Shown piece by piece: positions 27,519 to 36,989 of a stretch of DNA of 64,000 bases. The notes beneath the pieces were generated by a model. The model was not told the DNA's origin. It did no database searches and saw only the letters and a program-made list of their open reading frames with translations. The first letter of the stretch is position 1, and every line of letters starts with the position of its first letter. The stretch covers positions 49,892 to 113,891 of the forward strand of contig NZ_JAQURE010000005.1 of the NCBI RefSeq assembly GCF_028715765.1. Reading direction: 5' to 3'. The DNA comes from Rhodoferax sp. (GTDB lineage Bacteria; Pseudomonadota; Gammaproteobacteria; Burkholderiales; Burkholderiaceae_C). The translations under genes were made by a program, and so were the position numbers.

Positions 27519-28313
27519 TCAACCCACAGCCACCGAGCCTTGCGCCAGCTGCTGCCCCACGGTCAGACAACGCAGGTAGTTGTGCACGGTGGCGCTGTAG
27601 CCTTGCTCCAGCGCATCGGCGATCAAGGCGTGGCCAATGGAGACTTCGCTGACCTGGGGCATATGGGCAATGAAGGCGGTGAGGTTGTCCAGGTTCAGGT
27701 CGTGCCCGGCATTCACTTGCAAGCCCGCCGCCAGCGCGGCTTGGGCGGCAGCGGCAAAGCGCGCCAGTTGCTCGGTTTGCGCGGCAGTGCCCCAGGCCGC
27801 GGCATAGGGCTCGGTGTAGAGCTCCACCCGGTCTGCGCCGAGTGCTTTGGCGGCCGCCATGGGGTCGGTTTCAGCGTCCATGAACAGGCTCACGCGCAGC
27901 CCCCAGGCGTGGGCTTGGTCGATCAAGGGTTTGAGGGCGGCGGCATCTTCTGGCAAACGCCAGCCGTGGTCGCTGGTGAATTGGCCTTCCGCGTCGGGCA
28001 CAAAGGTCACCTGGTGCACCGGTAGCTTGGCGGCCACCAGCTGGCCGACCACGTCCATCAAGTTGTGAAACGGGTTGCCTTCAATGTTGAATTCGCGCCC
28101 CGGCCAGGCCTGCAGCAGCGTGGCCAGCTCGGGCACGTCGCTGGCGCGAATGTGGCGCTCGTCCGGGCGCGGGTGCACCGTGATGCCGTGGGCACCCGCT
28201 TGCAAACACAGCGTGGCGGCCCGCGTGACGCTGGGAATGCCCAGGTGACGGGTGTTGCGCACCAGCGCCACTTTATTGAGGTTGACCGACAGGGCGGTGG
28301 TGATGAAGCTCAT
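27519..28313 (-). CDS. pdxJ: Pyridoxine 5'-phosphate synthase
   Basis: Condenses 1-deoxyxylulose 5-phosphate with 3-amino-2-oxopropyl phosphate, the last step of pyridoxine phosphate synthesis. Family blocks: LSVNLNKVALVRNTRHLG at the N-terminus, AGAHGITVHPRPDERHI, FNIEGNP, and LQVNAGHDLNLDNL. The ATG at 28313 (MSFITTAL) is preferred to one ten codons upstream. About 264 residues. Part of recO-pdxJ-acpS-nagZ. Confidence 0.95.
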   Translation of the reverse strand: MSFITTALSVNLNKVALVRNTRHLGIPSVTRAATLCLQAGAHGITVHPRPDERHIRASDVPELATLLQAWPGREFNIEGNPFHNLMDVVGQLVAAKLPVHQVTFVPDAEGQFTSDHGWRLPEDAAALKPLIDQAHAWGLRVSLFMDAETDPMAAAKALGADRVELYTEPYAAAWGTAAQTEQLARFAAAAQAALAAGLQVNAGHDLNLDNLTAFIAHMPQVSEVSIGHALIADALEQGYSATVHNYLRCLTVGQQLAQGSVAVG

Positions 28314-28373
28314 GGGACTGAATCCTTTCAACAGATAAGGCACAACCAGCGCACGGGCGACATGGCGCGAGTG

Positions 28374-29123
28374 CTATAAATTTTGCAAATCAACCATCAT
28401 TTGCCGGGTGCGCAAGGTGGTGACGCCGCAATGGTAATTGAGCAGCGTGCGCAATTGTGGCTTGAGCGCGGTGGCCACTTCAGCGCAGGTGCGCAGCACG
28501 CTGGTAAAGGGCACGTGTTCGTCCAGCACTTGCTGCAATGCCGCCCACTGCGCACCACTGAGGCTGGCACGGTCTGCAGCGCTGGCCTGGCGCAGGCCGC
28601 CTTCAGGCACCAGGCTGTAACGCTCTTGCGGATGCAAGGCCATCAGGGTCAGGGTTTGGGCGTCGAGCAGCGGCAGCAGGCCAATTTCGCGCAGCAGCAG
28701 CAGCTCAAAAGCACGCAGGGCGGACTCCAGCACCTCACCGTGCTCGCTGGCAATGATTTGCACCACACTGGCATAGACCTCAAACAGCAGCGGGTGCGGG
28801 TCTTCGCGCGCCAGCAGGTGCAACAGCAGCTCGTTGAGGTACAGGCCCGACATCAGCGCGTCGCCCGTGGGCATGACGTGGCCGCCTTGCCATTCGGCCG
28901 CTTTGAGGGTTTTGATTTCCGCATCGCCGCCAAATGCCAGGTGCAAGGGCTGCAGCGGCAACAAGATGGGGCGAAAACTGGAGCTGGGTCGCTTCACGCC
29001 TTTGGCCACCAAGGCCATGCGACCATGGTTGCGGGTGAAGACCTCCAAAATCAGACTGGTCTCGCTCCAGTCGTGGCGGTGCAGCACAAAAGCGGGTTCA
29101 TTTGAGATGCGAGAAGTGGCCAT
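28374..29123 (-). CDS. recO: DNA repair protein RecO
   Basis: Recombination mediator of the RecFOR pathway, which loads RecA on SSB-coated DNA. The N-terminal OB fold starts [20 protein letters not shown]; the helical C-terminal part includes [20 protein letters not shown] and [15 protein letters not shown]. 249 residues. In related genomes recO normally follows era directly; here about 1.3 kb of decayed toxin-antitoxin DNA lies between them. Confidence 0.93.
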   Translation of the reverse strand: MATSRISNEPAFVLHRHDWSETSLILEVFTRNHGRMALVAKGVKRPSSSFRPILLPLQPLHLAFGGDAEIKTLKAAEWQGGHVMPTGDALMSGLYLNELLLHLLAREDPHPLLFEVYASVVQIIASEHGEVLESALRAFELLLLREIGLLPLLDAQTLTLMALHPQERYSLVPEGGLRQASAADRASLSGAQWAALQQVLDEHVPFTSVLRTCAEVATALKPQLRTLLNYHCGVTTLRTRQMMVDLQNL

Positions 29124-29244
29124 GCTTGGAGTTTAGTGGCGTGGTCATTCCTGCTCGGCCAGCCACCCCAGAAACCGGCACCTTGCGCGGGTTGGATAGC
29201 CCGTCGCAGATGGCCTTGGCTCAACGCATTGCGAGCGCGAGCAG

Positions 29245-29577
29245 CTAAACCAAAAGTGCCTCGACGCCTTTGGCCTCCACCATTTGCAATAACTTTGCCG
29301 AGGTGCCGCTGGGGCGCTTGTTGGCAGCGGGCGACTCCCACTTTTGCACGGTTGACACGCTCACATTGAGCATCGTTGCGAAAACCGCTTGGCTGGCTTT
29401 CACAATCGTTGTGCGGATGGCCATCACGCGCTCTGGTGTGTAGGTCGGCGGCACTTCGCAAAGCGCCCGAATGCGCGCCATGTCTGTTTTAGACATGACA
29501 CCGTAGCTGCTCATGTCTGCCGCTGTATCCAGCAGTTCCTGAAGCATGCGCGCTTCTTCACTGGTTTTTTTGGGCAT
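29245..29577 (-). CDS. HigA-like antitoxin with XRE helix-turn-helix
   Basis: A 110-residue DNA-binding antitoxin. The HTH reads ASQAVFATMLNVSVSTVQKW near residues 67-86, with the usual C-terminal LLQMVEAKGVEALL. It belongs to the class in which the toxin gene comes first and the antitoxin second. The toxin frame directly upstream (29590-29718) is cut short, so this antitoxin is probably an orphan. The spacing between them is 12 bases and includes AGGAGATATGCC, a strong ribosome-binding site. Confidence 0.82.
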   Translation of the reverse strand: MPKKTSEEARMLQELLDTAADMSSYGVMSKTDMARIRALCEVPPTYTPERVMAIRTTIVKASQAVFATMLNVSVSTVQKWESPAANKRPSGTSAKLLQMVEAKGVEALLV

Positions 29578-29589
29578 GGCATATCTCCT

Positions 29590-29718
29590 TTAAAAGTCTG
29601 CCTCAAACAAGCATTGCTCTATCTCACGTGCAGCCCGGCACAATACGTCGTCAGCCAGTAATTTCTTTGCCCAACGGTCAAAGGTCTTGGTCTTGAAAAC
29701 GCGTTTCGGTACTGCCAT
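29590..29718 (-). pseudogene. Truncated HigB/RelE-type toxin
   Basis: A 42-codon frame starting MAVPKRVFKTKTFDRWAKKL and ending in CLFEADF then TAA. The sequence matches the first third of toxins of the form VxKTKxFxRWAxK...LYEADLGGG, which are normally about 105-115 residues. The catalytic C-terminal part is missing: the stop falls where LGGG would follow EAD, and the antitoxin gene begins at once. Most simply a deletion removed the rest of the toxin while leaving the antitoxin signal intact. Confidence 0.7.
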
Positions 29719-29730
29719 AAGATCAAACTG

Positions 29731-29745
29731 TAGCACTTATTGCTA
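29731..29745. promoter_or_regulatory. Candidate toxin-antitoxin operator
   Basis: Perfect inverted repeat TAGCA-CTTAT-TGCTA located 13 bases upstream of the truncated toxin start, where HigA-type repressors usually bind. Position and symmetry are seen; the function is inferred. Confidence 0.45.
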
Positions 29746-29926
29746 TAGAAATGAGGCTATCGATCAAAATCACTTTCAGACACCTACACAGGGCGGTGAA
29801 AGAACTGATCTGGGGTAGGTTCGGGTGTTTGGGACATGCTGGCTTCTGCTGAAATTATTGTGAATTATCAACATTTATCAAAAATTATCAAAACGTTCAT
29901 GTGGATTCAGGAATGGAGTGAACAAT

Positions 29927-29976
29927 CAGCCTGTAGCGCTTTATATGCATGCGCTATTAGCTATAAATAAAATAGC
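29927..29976 (-). repeat. Dispersed palindromic repeat, intergenic copy
   Basis: Reverse copy: CAGCCTGTAGCGCTTTATAT, then GCATGCGCTATTAGCTATAA, then ATAAAATAGC. Well conserved. Confidence 0.8.
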
Positions 29977-30144
29977 AAATTGAATGCCAATTTGACTACT
30001 ACACCATTGCGTTTGGTGGCGAAGTCAACGTGAAAGGCAAGTGATGAAAGAGTTGATGAACACAGTTTCAACACAGGGCAATGACCTGATTCAGTCTGCA
30101 AAGCCCAGTTGCTGACAGCCTACTTTCCAGACAGTGGCAAGCAG

Positions 30145-30452
30145 TTAAAGCCGAGCCACCCAATAGCCTGGCTGACGGCGATGATAGGCAATGGCTAGCA
30201 TTTGAACCAACCCATCGACTTCGCGGTAAATGAGGTCAAAGTGAAAAACTTTGAACATGGCGCGCCGAATGTCTGGCGCAAGAACAATGCGTGGTCGGTC
30301 AGGCGCTGCACAAACAAAAGCCAAGACATTCAGAAATTCCGTGTGATACCGCCTACCCAATCCTGCTTGTATTTCTTCATAGTGAGCGACCTGCTTTTTG
30401 TGCTCTTCAGACTTGAATCCGCCAAATCAAGAATTGAAATTTCCTGGGCTTG
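30145..30452 (-). pseudogene. ParE/RelE-type toxin pseudogene with a frameshift
   Basis: The C-terminal part is clear: YEEIQAGLGRRYHTEFLNVL, then HFDLIYREVDGLVQMLAIAY and HRRQPGYWVARL, the typical end of ParE-like toxins. The same frame meets a TGA upstream, while the N-terminal start of the fold (QEISILDLADSS) is found in the neighbouring frame, so a one-base indel near 30410-30420 probably splits the gene. The upstream end directly abuts the era stop. No partner antitoxin is evident. Confidence 0.6.
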
Positions 30453-30456
30453 CAAC

Positions 30457-31488
30457 TCACTCGTAGCCAAACGACCGCACACGTGCCTCATCATCGGCCC
30501 AGCCGGAGCGCACCTTGACCCACATCTCAATGAACACCTTGCAGTCCAGCAATTTTTCTAGCTCTACCCGGGTTTCCATGCCAATGCGCTTGATACGCTC
30601 GCCTTTGTCACCAATCACCATGGCTTTGTGGCCGTCGCGCTCGACCACAATGGTGGCGGCAATGCGTAGCAGGCGTTTTTGGCCTTTTTTCTGGGGTGGT
30701 TCTTCGTCAAACTTGTCAATGATGACGGTCGAGGTGTAGGGCAACTCGTCACCAGTGAGGCGAAACAGTTTTTCACGCACCATCTCGGCGGCCATGAAGC
30801 GTTCGCTGCGGTCGGTCAGCTCATCTGCGGCGTACCACCAGGCTTGCTCGGGCAAATACTTGGCACAAATATCCAGCAGTCGCTCAATGTCTTTGGCGTT
30901 TTTGGCTGACATGGGCACAAATTCGGCAAAGGCGTGCTTGTCTTGCATGGTTTGCAGCCAGGGCGCAATGTCGCCACGGCGGTGCACGTTGTCAAGCTTG
31001 TTGGCAATCAACAAGGTAGGGATGGACTTGCCCAGCAAGGCCAGCACACGAGCGTCGGCCGGGGTGAAGCTGCCCGCCTCGACCACAAACAAGATCAGGT
31101 CAACGTCTGTGACCGCGCCTTGCACGGTTTTGTTGAGCGATTTGTTGAGCGCATTGCCGTGGATGGTTTGAAAACCGGGGGTGTCAACAAACACAAATTG
31201 GTTGGCGCCCACGGTGTGCATGCCGGTGATGCGGTGGCGCGTGGTTTGCGCTTTGCGCGAGGTGATGCTGATTTTTTGCCCCACCAGGGCGTTGAGCAAC
31301 GTGGACTTGCCCACGTTGGGCTTGCCCACAATGGCAATCAAGCCGCAGTGTTGACCTGCCACAGGCGCCTCTGCGGCACCGGCTGGGCGCATGTTGCGGT
31401 GCATGCCGACCAACAATTCTTCCAGGTTATTTTGCACTGCAGCGCCCGTGGATTCTGCCTGAGTAGCTATTTTTTTTGATGAGTTCAT
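30457..31488 (-). CDS. era: GTPase Era
   Basis: Ribosome-assembly GTPase that binds the 3' end of 16S rRNA. G1 is [21 protein letters not shown]3 is FVDTPGF, G4 is LIANKLDN; the KH domain occupies the C-terminus ([20 protein letters not shown]). At 343 residues it is about 40 longer than usual because of an N-terminal extension; the first 18-19 residues ([17 protein letters not shown]) come from a dispersed repeat copy. The start overlaps the rnc stop by four bases, which supports this start rather than a later one. Confidence 0.95.
   Translation of the reverse strand: MNSSKKIATQAESTGAAVQNNLEELLVGMHRNMRPAGAAEAPVAGQHCGLIAIVGKPNVGKSTLLNALVGQKISITSRKAQTTRHRITGMHTVGANQFVFVDTPGFQTIHGNALNKSLNKTVQGAVTDVDLILFVVEAGSFTPADARVLALLGKSIPTLLIANKLDNVHRRGDIAPWLQTMQDKHAFAEFVPMSAKNAKDIERLLDICAKYLPEQAWWYAADELTDRSERFMAAEMVREKLFRLTGDELPYTSTVIIDKFDEEPPQKKGQKRLLRIAATIVVERDGHKAMVIGDKGERIKRIGMETRVELEKLLDCKVFIEMWVKVRSGWADDEARVRSFGYE
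31437..31480 (-). repeat. Dispersed palindromic repeat, copy at the era N-terminus
   Basis: Reverse copy: TGCAGCGCCCGTGGATTCTG, then CCTGAGTAGCTATTTTTTTT. The AGCGC, GTGGA and GAGTAGCTAT blocks match; the right hairpin arm is degenerate. It lies within nine bases of the era start codon. Confidence 0.6.
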
Positions 31489-32171
31489 GGTTTTTCCCGG
31501 GTTTGAAGTGTGTGCAGCATGGTGGTGGCTGCGGCCTGCTCGCCGGCGCGGCGCGTGCCGCCTGTGCCGCGCTCAGTCAGATGGAGTTCAGCCACAGTGC
31601 ATTCCACGTCAAAGGTTTGTTGGTGGGCGGCACCCAGGGTGGCCACCACGCGGTAGCTGGGCACGTTCATGCGGCGCGCTTGCAGCCATTCTTGCAGGGC
31701 GGTTTTGGGGTCTTTGCCGATGGCTTGCATGTCGGGGTTGATTTCAACCTCTTTGTACAAGCGCTGCACCAGGGCTTGGGCGGCGGCAAAACCGGCATCC
31801 AGGTACACAGCGCCGATCACCGCCTCCAGCACATCGGCCAAGATGGACGGGCGCTTTTGCCCACCTGAGCGCATTTCACCTTCGCCCAAGCGCAGCACGG
31901 CGGGCAAGCCCAAAGAAACCGACAACCGGTGCAAGGTGTCTTGTTTGACCAGATTAGCCCGCACACGAGACAAATCGCCTTCAGGCAGGCTTTGCAGCTG
32001 GCGGTAAAGCATGTCGGCCACCACCATGCCCAGCACCGAGTCGCCCAAAAACTCCAGGCGCTCGTTGTGGTCGGCGCTGAAACTGCGATGCGTGAGCGCC
32101 TGCACCAGCAAGGCGGGGTTGGCAAAGGTGTGTTGCAAGCGCTTTTGCAGCGCCACTAAAGCTTGCTTCAA
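31485..32171 (-). CDS. rnc: Ribonuclease III
   Basis: Double-stranded RNA endonuclease. The catalytic signature is [20 protein letters not shown], the second metal ligand region is [18 protein letters not shown], and the dsRNA-binding domain starts near [19 protein letters not shown]. 228 residues, full length. Precedes era with a four-base overlap; follows the DUF4845 gene by 12 bases. Confidence 0.96.
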   Translation of the reverse strand: MKQALVALQKRLQHTFANPALLVQALTHRSFSADHNERLEFLGDSVLGMVVADMLYRQLQSLPEGDLSRVRANLVKQDTLHRLSVSLGLPAVLRLGEGEMRSGGQKRPSILADVLEAVIGAVYLDAGFAAAQALVQRLYKEVEINPDMQAIGKDPKTALQEWLQARRMNVPSYRVVATLGAAHQQTFDVECTVAELHLTERGTGGTRRAGEQAAATTMLHTLQTREKP

Positions 32172-32183
32172 TCAGACCTCGGG

Positions 32184-32537
32184 TTAGCGTGAACTGCCAA
32201 CGTATTTCAACGTCAGGTAAGCCGGGCCAGCCAAATGGATTTCGCGCTGGTAGGCAAAGTTGACGACCACTTTGTCATTGACTTTGGTCACTTCCAGGTC
32301 TTTGCCGCTGATGGATGCGATGTTGTCGATGCTGGCAGCCTTGTCAAAGATGGATCGCACTTCTGGCACGGTGGTACCCGCACTGGCTTTGGTGGCCGCT
32401 TTGAGAACGGCCTGGTATTCAATCACCGTGGGCACGGCTTGCGCCACCACCACACCCGTGGCGGCCAGCACTGCGGCCACAAACAGCAAGCTGATGAAAG
32501 ACATGCCGCGCTGACGAAGCGTTTGAACTTGAGTCAT
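32184..32537 (-). CDS. DUF4845 membrane-anchored protein
   Basis: A 117-residue protein with a single N-terminal membrane segment (RGMSFISLLFVAAVLAATGV, a pilin-like anchor) and a small extracytoplasmic domain. DUF4845 genes are regularly found between lepB and rnc in betaproteobacteria; the function is unknown. The location next to signal peptidase suggests an envelope role. Confidence 0.85.
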   Translation of the reverse strand: MTQVQTLRQRGMSFISLLFVAAVLAATGVVVAQAVPTVIEYQAVLKAATKASAGTTVPEVRSIFDKAASIDNIASISGKDLEVTKVNDKVVVNFAYQREIHLAGPAYLTLKYVGSSR

Positions 32538-32555
32538 GTTGCTGCTCCTTGGGGG

Positions 32556-33524
32556 TCAGTTGAAAGAACCAATGCGTTTGAGGTTGCCGAAATTCATCCA
32601 GACAAAAAAGGCTTTGCCAACAATGTTTTTGTCAGGCACAAAACCCCAGTAGCGCGAATCCAGCGAATTGTCGCGGTTGTCGCCCATCATGAAGTAGTGG
32701 CCTTCTGGCACTTTGCAGACCACGCCCTCAATGCTGTAGGTGCAGTTGTCCTTGAACGCAAAGTCGTCCGCGCCTGGAATGTAGGCTGGGCGCGCTGGGT
32801 CGTTGAGCAGGCGGTGGGGTTGGTCGGCCAACTGCTCTTCAAACTGCGGAAAGTAGCGCATGGTGTCTTCGTCAAAAAACTCAGGCAATGCGTTGGTGGT
32901 GAGCGGTTTGCCATTGATGGTCAAGCGCTTGTTGAGGTAAGCCACTTCGTCACCCGGCACACCGACCACGCGTTTGATGTAGTCCAAGCTGGGTTTGGGT
33001 GGGTAGCGAAACACCATGACGTCGCCGCGCTGCGGTGGCGTGCCTTCAGTCACCTTGGTGTTGAGCACCGGCAGGCGCAGGCCATAGTGAAATTTGTTCA
33101 CCAAAATCAGGTCGCCCACCCACAAGGTGGGAATCATCGAGCCTGAGGGGATTTTGAACGGCTCGAACAAAAACGAGCGCAAGATGAACACGCCAATGAT
33201 CACCGGGAACAAGCCGGCCGTCCAATCCAGCCACCAGGGTTGGGCGAGGATTTTGCGCTGGGCTTCAGAGACATCGCTGTCGACCTTGGCAATGCCCAAT
33301 TTGGCCAAATCTTCCTGGCGCTGTAGTGCATTTGCCTCTAGCTCGGCAGCAGCCTTTTGGCGCTGTGGCAAAAAGTAAAAACGCTCGGCCAGCCAATAGA
33401 GGCCGGTGACCAGCGTGGCCAAAAACAGCAGCAGAGCAAAGTTACCTTCCAGCGCGCCGAAATACCACGCCCCCACATAAGCGGCAAAGGCCGCCAAGAT
33501 GACACCTGTGACAGCTTGCATCAT
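32556..33524 (-). CDS. lepB: Signal peptidase I
   Basis: Cleaves signal peptides at the outer face of the inner membrane. Catalytic Ser is in [20 protein letters not shown], the general-base Lys in [14 protein letters not shown], and the C-terminal box is [16 protein letters not shown]. Two membrane segments precede the catalytic domain (residues about 3-22 and 28-46), with a third near 105-120. 322 residues. Overlaps lepA by four bases. Confidence 0.96.
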   Translation of the reverse strand: MMQAVTGVILAAFAAYVGAWYFGALEGNFALLLFLATLVTGLYWLAERFYFLPQRQKAAAELEANALQRQEDLAKLGIAKVDSDVSEAQRKILAQPWWLDWTAGLFPVIIGVFILRSFLFEPFKIPSGSMIPTLWVGDLILVNKFHYGLRLPVLNTKVTEGTPPQRGDVMVFRYPPKPSLDYIKRVVGVPGDEVAYLNKRLTINGKPLTTNALPEFFDEDTMRYFPQFEEQLADQPHRLLNDPARPAYIPGADDFAFKDNCTYSIEGVVCKVPEGHYFMMGDNRDNSLDSRYWGFVPDKNIVGKAFFVWMNFGNLKRIGSFN

Positions 33525-35332
33525 GCGTCCACCTTCAAAATAGCCAGGAATGCCTCTTGGGGAACCTCGACCGAACCAATTTGCTTCATGCGTTTTTTAC
33601 CTTCTTTTTGTTTCTCAAGGAGTTTGCGTTTGCGTGAGATGTCACCGCCATAGCATTTGGCAATGACGTTTTTGCGCAGTGCCTTGATGGATTCGCGCGC
33701 AATCACATTCGAGCCAATGGCGGCTTGAATGGCCACGTCGTACATCTGGCGTGAGATGACTTCGCGCATTTTGGAAACCACGGCGCGACCACGAAACACC
33801 GACTGCGAGCGGTGCACGATGATCGACAGGGCGTCGACTTTTTCACCATTGAGCAAAATGTCGACCTTGACCACGTCTGAGGTGCGGTACTCTTTGAATT
33901 CGTAGTCCATGGAGGCGTAACCGCGCGAGACACTTTTGAGCTTGTCAAAAAAGTCCATCACAATTTCGCCCAGCGGCAGGTCATAGGTCAGCACCACCTG
34001 GCGGCCTTTGTAGGCCATGTTCATTTGCACACCACGCTTGAGGTTGCACAGGGTCATGACCGGCCCCACGTACTCTTGCGGCATGTACAGGTGCACGGTG
34101 ACGATGGGCTCGCGAATTTCTTCCAACCGACCCTGGTCTGGCATTTTGGATGGGTTCTCAACCATCTTGACGGTGCCGTCAGCCTGTACCACTTGGTAGA
34201 CCACGCTGGGGGCGGTGGTGATGAGGTCTTGGTCAAACTCGCGCTCCAGACGTTCTTGCACAATTTCCATGTGCAGCAAGCCCAGAAAGCCGCATCTAAA
34301 ACCAAAACCCAGCGCTTGCGACACTTCAGGCTCGTAGTGCAGCGAGGCATCGTTCAGTTTGAGTTTTTCCAGACTGTCGCGCAGGCCTTCGTATTGGTTG
34401 GCTTCGGTCGGGTAAAGCCCGGCAAACACCTGCGGTTGGATTTCCTTGAACCCTGGCAATGGCTCGGTGGCGGTCAACGCCGCACCACCGGTGCCAGGTT
34501 TGATGAGGGTGATGGTGTCACCCACTTTGGCGGCTTGGAGTTCGCGGATACCGGCAATGATGTAGCCCACCTCGCCCGCTTCCAACGACTGGCGGGGCGA
34601 ATTGGCGGGGGTAAAGACCCCCAGGTTATCGGCGTTGTAGGTGGTGTCTGTGGCCATCATCTTGATGCGCTCACCTTTGGCCAGGCGGCCATCGACCACA
34701 CGCACCAGCATCACCACACCGACATAACTGTCAAACCAGCTGTCAATGATCATGGCGCGCAGGGGGCCATTGGGGTTGCCCTTGGGGGCGGGGATGCGTG
34801 CCACCACAGCTTCCAGAATGTCGTCCACACCCATGCCACTTTTGGCCGAACAGGCAATGGCGTCAGAGGCATCAATGCCAATCACGTCTTCAATTTCGCT
34901 GCGGGCGTTGTCGGGATCGGCGTTGGGCAAATCCATTTTGTTGAGCACCGGCACCACCTCCACGCCCAAGTCAAGCGCGGTGTAACAGTTGGCCACAGTT
35001 TGTGCTTCCACGCCTTGGCTGGCATCCACCACCAACAACGCTCCCTCGCAGGCCGACAAAGAGCGGCTGACTTCATAAGAAAAGTCGACATGGCCCGGGG
35101 TGTCGATCAAATTCAGGTTGTAAACCTTGCCGTCTTTGGCTTTGTAGTGCAAAGCCGCAGTCTGGGCTTTGATGGTGATGCCACGCTCTTTTTCGATGTC
35201 CATCGAGTCCAGCACCTGGGCTTGCATTTCGCGCTCTTGCAGACCACCACAGCGCTGGATCAAGCGGTCAGCCAGGGTTGACTTGCCGTGGTCAATGTGG
35301 GCAATGATCGAAAAATTTCGGATGTGATTCAT
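33521..35332 (-). CDS. lepA: Elongation factor 4 (LepA)
   Basis: Ribosome-associated GTPase. G1 is [20 protein letters not shown]3 is [14 protein letters not shown]4 is VLNKMDLP, and the LepA-specific C-terminus is [20 protein letters not shown]. The ATG at 35332 (MNHIRNFS) is chosen; an upstream in-frame start would add 11 residues not found in the family. About 603 residues. Confidence 0.96.
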   Translation of the reverse strand: MNHIRNFSIIAHIDHGKSTLADRLIQRCGGLQEREMQAQVLDSMDIEKERGITIKAQTAALHYKAKDGKVYNLNLIDTPGHVDFSYEVSRSLSACEGALLVVDASQGVEAQTVANCYTALDLGVEVVPVLNKMDLPNADPDNARSEIEDVIGIDASDAIACSAKSGMGVDDILEAVVARIPAPKGNPNGPLRAMIIDSWFDSYVGVVMLVRVVDGRLAKGERIKMMATDTTYNADNLGVFTPANSPRQSLEAGEVGYIIAGIRELQAAKVGDTITLIKPGTGGAALTATEPLPGFKEIQPQVFAGLYPTEANQYEGLRDSLEKLKLNDASLHYEPEVSQALGFGFRCGFLGLLHMEIVQERLEREFDQDLITTAPSVVYQVVQADGTVKMVENPSKMPDQGRLEEIREPIVTVHLYMPQEYVGPVMTLCNLKRGVQMNMAYKGRQVVLTYDLPLGEIVMDFFDKLKSVSRGYASMDYEFKEYRTSDVVKVDILLNGEKVDALSIIVHRSQSVFRGRAVVSKMREVISRQMYDVAIQAAIGSNVIARESIKALRKNVIAKCYGGDISRKRKLLEKQKEGKKRMKQIGSVEVPQEAFLAILKVDA

Positions 35333-35370
35333 CAGGGAGCGTGCAAAAGGTGAGTGAGAAGACACAAATA

Positions 35371-35402
35371 GAAAAAAGGGCGCGGTCGGATGAGACGCGC
35401 CC
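35371..35402 (-). terminator. Rho-independent terminator after mucD
   Basis: On the minus strand GGGCGCG, an 11-base loop, CGCGCCC, then six T. It ends transcription of the sigma-E operon ahead of lepA, which must then have its own promoter in the short region after it or rely on leakage. Confidence 0.85.
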
Positions 35403-35454
35403 TGTGCCTGCAGGTTTAACCCAGGCTAGACTGGGGGTTGTATTGTAGGCAAGT

Positions 35455-36945
35455 TCAACGGTTTGGCCGAATCACCGTGTACTGCGCCCATTCACCACGG
35501 CGGAACAACACATTGATGGCTTTGACACTTTTGAGCCGCGCCAAGATCGACTCCAGTTCGTTGACACTGCCCACTGTCACGTTGGCCACAGACAAAATCA
35601 CATCGCCTTCACGCAAGCCAGCTCTGGCTGCCACATCTGCTGCGGCGTCTACCTGCACACCGCCCTTGATGCCAAGCTGCTTTTTAGCCGCATCCGACAA
35701 ATCACTGACCATCAAGCCCAAGGCTTGCGCTTGCGCTTGGTTGGCTTCTTGCGATTTACTGGGTTTGTCTTCCGCTTTGGCCACGGGTTTCTCTGGTTCA
35801 ATTTCGGCAATCACCACCGTCAGGTCTTTGTTGCTGCCACGTCGAAACACCGTCAGCGTGCTTTTGGTGCCCGGTTTGGTGGCGCCCACCATGCGCGGCA
35901 GGTCGCTTGATTTTTCAACCGGCTTGCCATCAAATTTGACGATGATGTCACCAGCCTCCACCCCCGCTTTGTCTGCAGGCGCACCCCTTTCAACGCCACG
36001 CACCAAGGCGCCATGGGGCTTGCCCAAGCCCAGCGATTCAGCCACGTCTTTGGAAACTTGGTCAATTTGCACACCAATGCGCCCGCGCGTTACCCGGCCT
36101 GTGGCACGCAGTTGCTCACTCACACGCACCGCCTCATCCATGGGAATGGAAAACGAAATACCCATTGACCCACCTGAGCGGGAATAGATTTGGCTGTTGA
36201 TGCCCACCACTTCACCGCGCATGTTGATGAGCGGGCCGCCTGAGTTGCCGGGGTTGATGGCCACGTCCGTCTGAATGAACGGCAGGTAGTCACCGGTGTC
36301 GCGCTGTTTGGCGCTCACAATGCCGGCGGTCACGGTGTTTTCAAGGCCAAATGGGGAGCCAATGGCCATCACCCACTCGCCCACTTTGAGTCGGCTGACA
36401 TCCCCCACCTTGACGGCGGGCAGACCGGTAGCTTCAATCTTGACCACCGCCACGTCACTGCGTTTGTCAGCACCAATGATTTTGGCTTTGAACTCACGCT
36501 TGTCTGGCAACGTGACTAGCACCTCATCAGCACCGTCAACCACATGGGCGTTGGTCATGATCATGCCGTCTGCGGTCAAGATGAAGCCTGAACCCACGCC
36601 ACGCGGCTGCGCATCTTCAGGCTGCTGCTGGCCATGTCCGGGCGGGGCTTGACGCTGACCACCGGGGCCATTGGGCATGTTGGGAATAGGCAAGCCAAAG
36701 CGCCTGAAAAATTCCAACATATTGGGGTCTAGCCCGCCCCCTTGGGCAGGGTTGTTGGCGGCTTTTTCCATGGTGCGGATGTTCACCACCGAGGGGCCGA
36801 CCTGGTCGACCAGGTCGGTAAAGTCAGGCAGCGCGCGCACCTGCGCCATTGCCGACGAGACCGGCAACACCGTGCTGGCCGCAGTGACCCAAAGCACACC
36901 ACTCATGGCACACGAACACAAGTTTTTCAAATTCAACAGCGTCAT
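35455..36945 (-). CDS. mucD: Periplasmic serine protease, DegP/MucD family
   Basis: Envelope quality-control protease. A signal peptide occupies residues 1-33. The catalytic triad is in MTNAHVVDGADE (His), KRSDVAVVKIEA (Asp) and NPGNSGGPLINMRG (Ser), followed by two PDZ domains from about residue 275. A Gln/Pro-rich linker (QAPPGHGQQQPE) precedes the protease domain. 496 residues. Last gene of rpoE-rseA-rseB-mucD and probably under sigma-E control. Confidence 0.94.
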   Translation of the reverse strand: MTLLNLKNLCSCAMSGVLWVTAASTVLPVSSAMAQVRALPDFTDLVDQVGPSVVNIRTMEKAANNPAQGGGLDPNMLEFFRRFGLPIPNMPNGPGGQRQAPPGHGQQQPEDAQPRGVGSGFILTADGMIMTNAHVVDGADEVLVTLPDKREFKAKIIGADKRSDVAVVKIEATGLPAVKVGDVSRLKVGEWVMAIGSPFGLENTVTAGIVSAKQRDTGDYLPFIQTDVAINPGNSGGPLINMRGEVVGINSQIYSRSGGSMGISFSIPMDEAVRVSEQLRATGRVTRGRIGVQIDQVSKDVAESLGLGKPHGALVRGVERGAPADKAGVEAGDIIVKFDGKPVEKSSDLPRMVGATKPGTKSTLTVFRRGSNKDLTVVIAEIEPEKPVAKAEDKPSKSQEANQAQAQALGLMVSDLSDAAKKQLGIKGGVQVDAAADVAARAGLREGDVILSVANVTVGSVNELESILARLKSVKAINVLFRRGEWAQYTVIRPNR

Positions 36946-36989
36946 TACAGACCTTTCAGAAACAAAAAAACAGACGAAGAGATAGGGAC

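Larger units (their letters stand above)
29719..30144. other. 426-bp region without a clear gene, between two decayed toxin loci
   Basis: AT-rich compared with its surroundings. Contents seen: the palindrome at 29731-29745; three close TTATCAA direct repeats near 29866-29892; a dispersed repeat copy (29927-29976); and short frames without similarity around 30000-30120 that may be gene debris. No intact coding region is supported. Confidence 0.6.
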
